Shown here in pieces: positions 59,992-64,000 of a stretch of 64,000 nt of DNA; positions within the stretch are counted from its first letter, which is position 1, and each line of letters opens with the position of its first letter. Source of the stretch: Rhodoflexus caldus (GTDB lineage: Bacteria > Bacteroidota > Bacteroidia > Cytophagales > Thermoflexibacteraceae). The DNA lies in the NCBI RefSeq assembly GCF_021206925.1, contig NZ_JAJPRF010000009.1, positions 62,001 to 126,000 of the forward strand, read 5' to 3'. A model generated the notes under the pieces. The model had not been told where the DNA came from, searched no databases, and worked only from the letters and a program-made list of their open reading frames with translations. Both the position numbers and the translations under genes were made by a program.

Positions 59992-60945
59992 ATGATAAAA
60001 GTGGGCATCATAGGCGCGGCAGGCTACACAGGCGGTGAGGCCATACGCATTTTATTGCGCCATCCGAAAGCTGAAATAGTTTTTGCACAAAGCAACAGCC
60101 AAGGCGGTAAGCCTGTGAGCGATGTGCATACCGATTTGCTGGGAGAAACCGATTTGTATTTTTCCGAAAATTGGCATACAGATATAGATGTGCTGATGCT
60201 GTGCACCGGCCATGGCGAAGCTGCCAAATTTATGCAGGCCAACTACATTCCGGATGAGGTAAAAGTAATAGACCTCAGCCACGACCATCGGCTGAATCAG
60301 TGGACATACGGACTGCCCGAACTCAACAAAGAACAGATTTCACAAACCAATCGGCTGGCCAATCCCGGGTGTTTTGCCACAGCCATTCAGCTCGCGCTGC
60401 TGCCGCTGGCTGCCGCCCAACTGATTACTGCCGAAGTGCACGTCAGTGCGACTACCGGTTCAACCGGTGCAGGGCAAAAACCTACCGAAACCTCCCATTT
60501 CAGTTGGCGCAGCAATAACCTGTCGGTTTACAAAGCCTTTGAACACCAGCATCTGGGTGAAATTTACCAAAGCCTGCGGCAACTGCAACCTTCTTTGTCA
60601 AAAGATGTTAATTTTATTCCTTATCGCGGCAATTTTACGCGCGGCATTTTGGCAGCCGTTTACACGGAGTGCGCCTTGGGATTAGAAGAAGCGCAACAAC
60701 TTTTTACAAATTATTACAAGCAAGCGCCGTTTGTAGTTTTTTCCGATAAAAACCCCGATTTGAAGCAGGTTGTCAATACGAACAAATGCCTGCTGCATTT
60801 GGAAAAACACGGAAATAAGCTATTCATAATCAGCATGATAGACAACCTCACCAAAGGAGCTTCCGGCCAAGCGGTACAAAATATGAACCTGATGTGCGGC
60901 TTAGAAGAAACAACGGGGCTTTTAATGAAACCGGTTGCATTTTAA
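59992..60945 (+). CDS. argC: N-acetyl-gamma-glutamyl-phosphate reductase
   Basis: A 317-residue enzyme from the ATG at 59992 (MIKVGIIGAAGYTGGEAIRI), which begins the Rossmann NADP-binding loop; the longer upstream frame overlaps coaX and is not credible. The catalytic cysteine is C127 in NPGCFATAIQ, and downstream SATTGSTGAGQKP is family-typical. It reduces the acylated glutamyl phosphate in arginine synthesis; as with ArgD, the acyl group (acetyl or succinyl) is not decided. No other arg gene is adjacent. Confidence 0.93.
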   Translation: MIKVGIIGAAGYTGGEAIRILLRHPKAEIVFAQSNSQGGKPVSDVHTDLLGETDLYFSENWHTDIDVLMLCTGHGEAAKFMQANYIPDEVKVIDLSHDHRLNQWTYGLPELNKEQISQTNRLANPGCFATAIQLALLPLAAAQLITAEVHVSATTGSTGAGQKPTETSHFSWRSNNLSVYKAFEHQHLGEIYQSLRQLQPSLSKDVNFIPYRGNFTRGILAAVYTECALGLEEAQQLFTNYYKQAPFVVFSDKNPDLKQVVNTNKCLLHLEKHGNKLFIISMIDNLTKGASGQAVQNMNLMCGLEETTGLLMKPVAF

Positions 60946-61097
60946 ATGTTTCATCATTTTTTCATCGGCAGCATATTTGGGCAAAAAAATCGGATATGCT
61001 AACTTGTGAGCGCAACAAGCAGAAGGGCTCTTGCTGCGAAATGTTGCATCAGTTGTTATCGTTAAATATGAAAATTAGCTAAAAACGAAGCGAAATA

Positions 61098-62396
61098 ATG
61101 GAAACCGCCCTGATTCTGACCTTTGTGATAGGTTATCTGGCAATTGCCCTTGAACATCCCTTAGACATTAACAAAGCCTCTCCCGCACTGATGATTGGCG
61201 GCCTGTGTTGGGCTATCTACGCGATTTTCGGGGGAACGGAAGCCAAAGTTGTTGAACATCAGTTGCTGGAACATTTCGGCGAAATTGCCAGTATTCTGTT
61301 CTTCTTGCTCAGCGCCATGACCATTGTGGAACTCATAGACGCGCATCAGGGCTTTTCTATTGTAACTGACCGCATCCGCACAACAAGTATTACCCAACTG
61401 CTTTGGATTATTGCCATCTTGGCTTTTTTCCTTTCTGCCGTTTTGGACAACCTGACTACTACCATCGTAATGACTTCCATTTTGCGCAAAATGGTGAAGC
61501 AAAGGGAAGCGCGTTTGTATTTTATCAGTCTGGTAGTTATTGCAGCCAATGCGGGTGGTGCATGGTCGCCTATCGGTGATGTAACCACCACAATGCTTTG
61601 GATTGGCGGTCAGGTAACAACCGTTTCGCTGATTGTACACATCCTCATTCCAAGTTTAATCTGCATGGTTGTTCCGGTGCTGATAATGACCCCTATTGTG
61701 AAGAAAATACCCATTTCGGGCGTGGTAAGCGATGAAACGGTTGCCGATGTAGGCGGGCACGGCCATGCGGTCTATGAAGTTTCCAAAGGAAGAAGAAACA
61801 CCATTTTCATTACGGGGATTACCGCATTAATTTTAGTACCCGTAATCAAGACCGTTACCCACCTGCCACCGTTTATTGCCATTTTGATGAACCTTGGTAT
61901 TATGTGGCTGGTAACTGAACTGGTACATCGCGGCGAAGAGAAGCACGTAAAAGACCCTCTGACAGTGGTAAACGTTATTCGCCGTATTGATACGCCAAGC
62001 GTATTGTTCTTTGCAGGTATTTTGTTAGCGGTGGCGTGTTTGCAGTCCACCGGTATTTTGACCCACTTAGCGCAATATTTAGATAAAGCCATCGGTAATT
62101 TGACGGTTATTTCATTTACGCTTGGCCTGCTTTCGGCCATTGTGGACAACGTACCGCTGGTAGCCGCCGCTATGGGCATGTACACACTGGAAGCTCACCC
62201 TGTGGACAGCCAACTCTGGCAACTTATTGCTTACTGCGCAGGTACGGGCGGAAGCTGCCTCATCATTGGTTCGGCTGCCGGTGTTGCTGCTATGGGCATG
62301 GAGCGCATCGAGTTTATCTGGTACGCCAAGAAAATTGCATGGATTGCTTTCCTTGGCTACTTGGGCGGTATGCTGTTTTTCATTTTTGTATTCTGA
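61098..62396 (+). CDS. nhaD: NhaD-type sodium/proton antiporter
   Basis: A 432-residue polytopic membrane protein with about twelve hydrophobic segments. It matches NhaD, an ion-transporter-superfamily Na+(Li+)/H+ antiporter, with conserved segments VLDNLTTTIVM, GAWSPIGDVTTTMLW and SAIVDNVPLVAAAMGMY, the last two holding the polar residues of the ion path. It expels sodium at the cost of the proton gradient. The gene is solitary, with an intrinsic terminator directly after it. Confidence 0.93.
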   Translation: METALILTFVIGYLAIALEHPLDINKASPALMIGGLCWAIYAIFGGTEAKVVEHQLLEHFGEIASILFFLLSAMTIVELIDAHQGFSIVTDRIRTTSITQLLWIIAILAFFLSAVLDNLTTTIVMTSILRKMVKQREARLYFISLVVIAANAGGAWSPIGDVTTTMLWIGGQVTTVSLIVHILIPSLICMVVPVLIMTPIVKKIPISGVVSDETVADVGGHGHAVYEVSKGRRNTIFITGITALILVPVIKTVTHLPPFIAILMNLGIMWLVTELVHRGEEKHVKDPLTVVNVIRRIDTPSVLFFAGILLAVACLQSTGILTHLAQYLDKAIGNLTVISFTLGLLSAIVDNVPLVAAAMGMYTLEAHPVDSQLWQLIAYCAGTGGSCLIIGSAAGVAAMGMERIEFIWYAKKIAWIAFLGYLGGMLFFIFVF

Positions 62397-62420
62397 TTGA
62401 ACATTTGATTGGCAGATAAG

Positions 62421-62453
62421 AGTCATCCCGATTGAATCGGGATGGCTTTTTTT
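62421..62453 (+). terminator. intrinsic terminator after nhaD
   Basis: CATCCCGAT (62424-62432) pairs with ATCGGGATG (62436-62444), extended to 12 bp with one G-T pair, a 3-nt loop and a T-run. Confidence 0.9.
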
Positions 62454-62467
62454 ATGGGAGATTTTGT

Positions 62468-63460
62468 ATGGATGTAAGCATTGTGCTTGCGGTGCGCAAC
62501 GAAGAGCGCTACTTGCCTGCCTGCTTAGAGGCATTGCAGGCAAGCATTCTGGCAAGCGGCCTGCGCTGCGAGCTGCTGATAGGCAATGACGGTTCTACCG
62601 ACCGCACCTTAGCTATTGCCAACGAATTTGCCAACCGCGCGGCCTTTCCTTGTAAGATAGTGGAAGTAAAAGGAACAATAGGGCTGGCGCGCGGCAAAGC
62701 CAATGCAGTGGGGCAAATCATCCCTCATGCTGCTGCGGAGTTGCTGCTGATTACCGACGCCGACACCTGTGTCCCGACAACATGGGCGGCAGCTATGGCG
62801 GCGGCTTTTGCGCCCGATGTCGGCTTGATTACAGGTTTTACGCTTGTGGGCGGCAAGCCGCTGTATGCTCGTTTGCAAGCCGTTGATTGGTCGGTAGCCT
62901 TGGGAACATCGCATTTGCTGGCTTCGCTTGGCTTTCCGCTCACCTCTTTGGGCAATAATATGGCTTACAGAAAAAGTGCTTATTTGCAAACAGGCGGCTA
63001 TGAAGCATTACCGCTTTATATCACCGAAGATTTGGCACTGCTGAAAGCCGTCAGGCAGAAGGGCTGGCGAACGGTACATTTGGCTCAAAGGCAGATTCTG
63101 GCCGCAACGGCACCCGTAGAGACTTTGGGTGAATGGGTGTTGCAGCGCAAGCGGTGGTTTGCCGGCGCACTTGCCATGCCGCTCCCTTTGCGGATGTTGA
63201 TGCTGACAGACGGTTTGTTGCTGTTCATTCTGGCGGCAGTTGCGGTTTTTTCCCTGCCTGCTGCCGTAGGTCTTTGGGTAGGCAGATTTGCCGTTCACGC
63301 ATTGATTAGCGGCAGTTATCTATTCAAAATGGGGCGTGGCGGCCTCACACTGCTGCTACCCTGCTACGAAGTGCTAATCACTTTGCTCAATCCGTTGGTT
63401 TTTCTGCATTATCTTTTCTTTCGGTACACCAACTGGAAGGAACGCCACTATGACCTTTGA
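62468..63460 (+). CDS. family 2 glycosyltransferase, membrane-anchored
   Basis: A 330-residue GT-A glycosyltransferase from the ATG at 62468. The nucleotide-sugar motif is ITDADTCVP (DAD), and LYITEDLALL and LQRKRWFAGAL supply the ED and QxxRW-like acceptor motifs of processive GT2 enzymes. Two or more hydrophobic helices (about 245-280 and 300-320) anchor it in the membrane. It may polymerise or add sugars to a lipid or polysaccharide; no polysaccharide operon surrounds it. The start lies 15 bp after the nhaD terminator. Confidence 0.88.
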   Translation: MDVSIVLAVRNEERYLPACLEALQASILASGLRCELLIGNDGSTDRTLAIANEFANRAAFPCKIVEVKGTIGLARGKANAVGQIIPHAAAELLLITDADTCVPTTWAAAMAAAFAPDVGLITGFTLVGGKPLYARLQAVDWSVALGTSHLLASLGFPLTSLGNNMAYRKSAYLQTGGYEALPLYITEDLALLKAVRQKGWRTVHLAQRQILAATAPVETLGEWVLQRKRWFAGALAMPLPLRMLMLTDGLLLFILAAVAVFSLPAAVGLWVGRFAVHALISGSYLFKMGRGGLTLLLPCYEVLITLLNPLVFLHYLFFRYTNWKERHYDL

Positions 63461-63491
63461 GTCAGGTAAGCAAGCCATCGGAAAAATCCTG

Positions 63492-63519
63492 TTTATTTGC
63501 GAAAGTTTATTTGCGAAAG
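63492..63519. repeat. tandem 14-bp repeat
   Basis: Two exact copies of TTTATTTGCGAAAG in tandem (63492-63505, 63506-63519) just after the glycosyltransferase gene. No role is apparent. Confidence 0.6.
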
Positions 63520-63603
63520 TTTTTTTTGCGTAAGCTATTGAAAAACAACCCTTTAAATTTAAACCTGAAGAACTTGGCAACCCCTCAGGTTGGGGTATAA
63601 GAA

Positions 63604-63647
63604 CGTCGCCGATGGGGATTACCGCCCCACCTTGCCGACGGTTTTTT
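63604..63647 (+). terminator. hairpin with T-run before pyrG
   Basis: Outer stem CGTCG (63604-63608) and CGACG (63636-63640), internal loops, inner stem TGGGG/CCCCA, then TTTTTT (63642-63647). It should terminate the glycosyltransferase transcript, or act as an attenuator in the pyrG leader. The preceding AACCTGA / TCAGGTT element (63562-63591) is a weak copy of the dispersed palindrome. Confidence 0.6.
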
Positions 63648-63697
63648 CCGACCAATGCGGGAATCTGCAAAACGGCTGCATTTTACGGCAAATGGCT

Positions 63698-63705
63698 TAC
63701 CTTTG
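63698..63705 (+). promoter_or_regulatory. TAnnTTTG -7 element of pyrG
   Basis: TACCTTTG lies 18 bp before the ATG at 63724 and matches the Bacteroidota -7 consensus; no clear -33 TTTG. Confidence 0.45.
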
Positions 63706-63723
63706 CGGCGTTTATTTTTCGTC

Positions 63724-64000
63724 ATGGCTGCAAAGTACGTATTTGTAACGGGGGGCGTAACTTCCTCGCTGGGTAAAGGAATTATCGCCGCCTCATTAGC
63801 CAAACTCTTACAGGCAAGAGGGCTTTCCGTTACCATCCAAAAGTTTGACCCGTATATCAACATTGACCCGGGAACGCTCAACCCCTATGAGCACGGCGAA
63901 TGTTACGTAACCGAAGACGGCGCAGAAACTGACCTTGATTTGGGTCATTATGAGCGCTTTTTGGACGTGCCGACTTCGCAGGCAAACAACATCACCACGG
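63724..64000 (+). CDS. pyrG: CTP synthase, N-terminal part (runs off the window)
   Basis: The first 92 codons of CTP synthase, which makes CTP from UTP, ATP and glutamine. The start [20 protein letters not shown] carries the ATP/UTP-binding P-loop-like motif, and [20 protein letters not shown] is invariant in the family. The window ends inside the synthetase domain, so the glutaminase domain is not visible. The gene is preceded by a hairpin with a T-run and its own -7 element. Confidence 0.95.
   Translation, partial: MAAKYVFVTGGVTSSLGKGIIAASLAKLLQARGLSVTIQKFDPYINIDPGTLNPYEHGECYVTEDGAETDLDLGHYERFLDVPTSQANNITT

Noticed and set aside
1-64000. tRNA, rRNA, CRISPR, insertion sequences or prophage genes
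   Set aside because: Intergenic stretches were read for T-arm (GTTCRANYC) sequences, regularly spaced repeats, transposase or integrase motifs and phage genes; none was found.

Overview
The window looks like chromosome of a Bacteroidota bacterium, most likely a Cytophagales-type gliding or environmental lineage. A T9SS C-terminal sorting domain ends the subtilase at 24.6-28.6 kb. Several families are typical of the phylum: DUF3127, a CCDC81-type HU plus SPOR protein, a CzcA-TolC fusion, and the coaX / outer-membrane-protein / TPR gene order. Some start sites are preceded by TAnnTTTG, the -7 element of the Bacteroidota sigma factor, rather than by E. coli-type promoters and strong Shine-Dalgarno sites. 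No rRNA, tRNA, CRISPR array, transposase or prophage gene was seen. Genus assignment is not possible from this sequence alone.

Layout. 0.1-2.3 kb (minus): DUF3109, argD, and a DUF3127 protein with an SSB-like acidic tail. 2.6-10.3 kb (plus): a large TPR protein, an outer-membrane barrel, an HU/SPOR membrane protein and a three-PAS histidine kinase, probably an envelope module. 10.4-13.3 kb (plus): an arsenic-type cassette (ArsR with its own operator palindrome, an exported ArsC-like reductase, a mini-thioredoxin, an ArsP-type permease), followed by DinB. 13.4-19.3 kb (minus): glutamine amidotransferase, MobB-MobA fusion, lipoprotein hydrolase, GH25 lysozyme, ABC exporter. 19.5-28.6 kb (plus): ROK protein, enoyl-CoA hydratase, Uma2 nuclease-like protein, aldehyde dehydrogenase, HisG, T9SS subtilase. 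28.7-35.1 kb (minus): flavin reductase, KdnB-like dehydrogenase, DUF3108, a hypothetical protein, a carboxylesterase and a DUF255/YyaL protein. 35.1-41.4 kb: Mpo1-like protein (plus), then a heavy-metal RND system (minus) whose inner-membrane pump is fused to its TolC-like channel. 41.8-44.9 kb: a small secreted protein, a Cys/Met-metabolism PLP enzyme, another small secreted protein and EboE. 44.9-46.0 kb is gene-poor, with a frameshifted small membrane-protein gene, a toxin-gene remnant and dispersed palindromes. 46.0-55.2 kb: RlmN, a WD40-OmpA protein, a DnaJ/CbpA-like chaperone, TrpA, and a secreted TPR-CHAT caspase-like protein. 55.2-64.0 kb: MFS transporter, TPR protein, outer-membrane protein and CoaX (minus), then ArgC, NhaD, a glycosyltransferase and the start of PyrG (plus).

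Themes. The strongest functional cluster is the arsenic-like cassette, notable because its reductase carries a signal peptide yet keeps all three redox cysteines of thioredoxin-coupled ArsC. Amino-acid biosynthesis genes (argD, argC, hisG, trpA) are scattered singly instead of lying in pathway operons. A family of palindromes built on CCTGTCAGG recurs in at least seven intergenic sites, often where a terminator is expected, and twice in the gene-poor region with the decayed genes.
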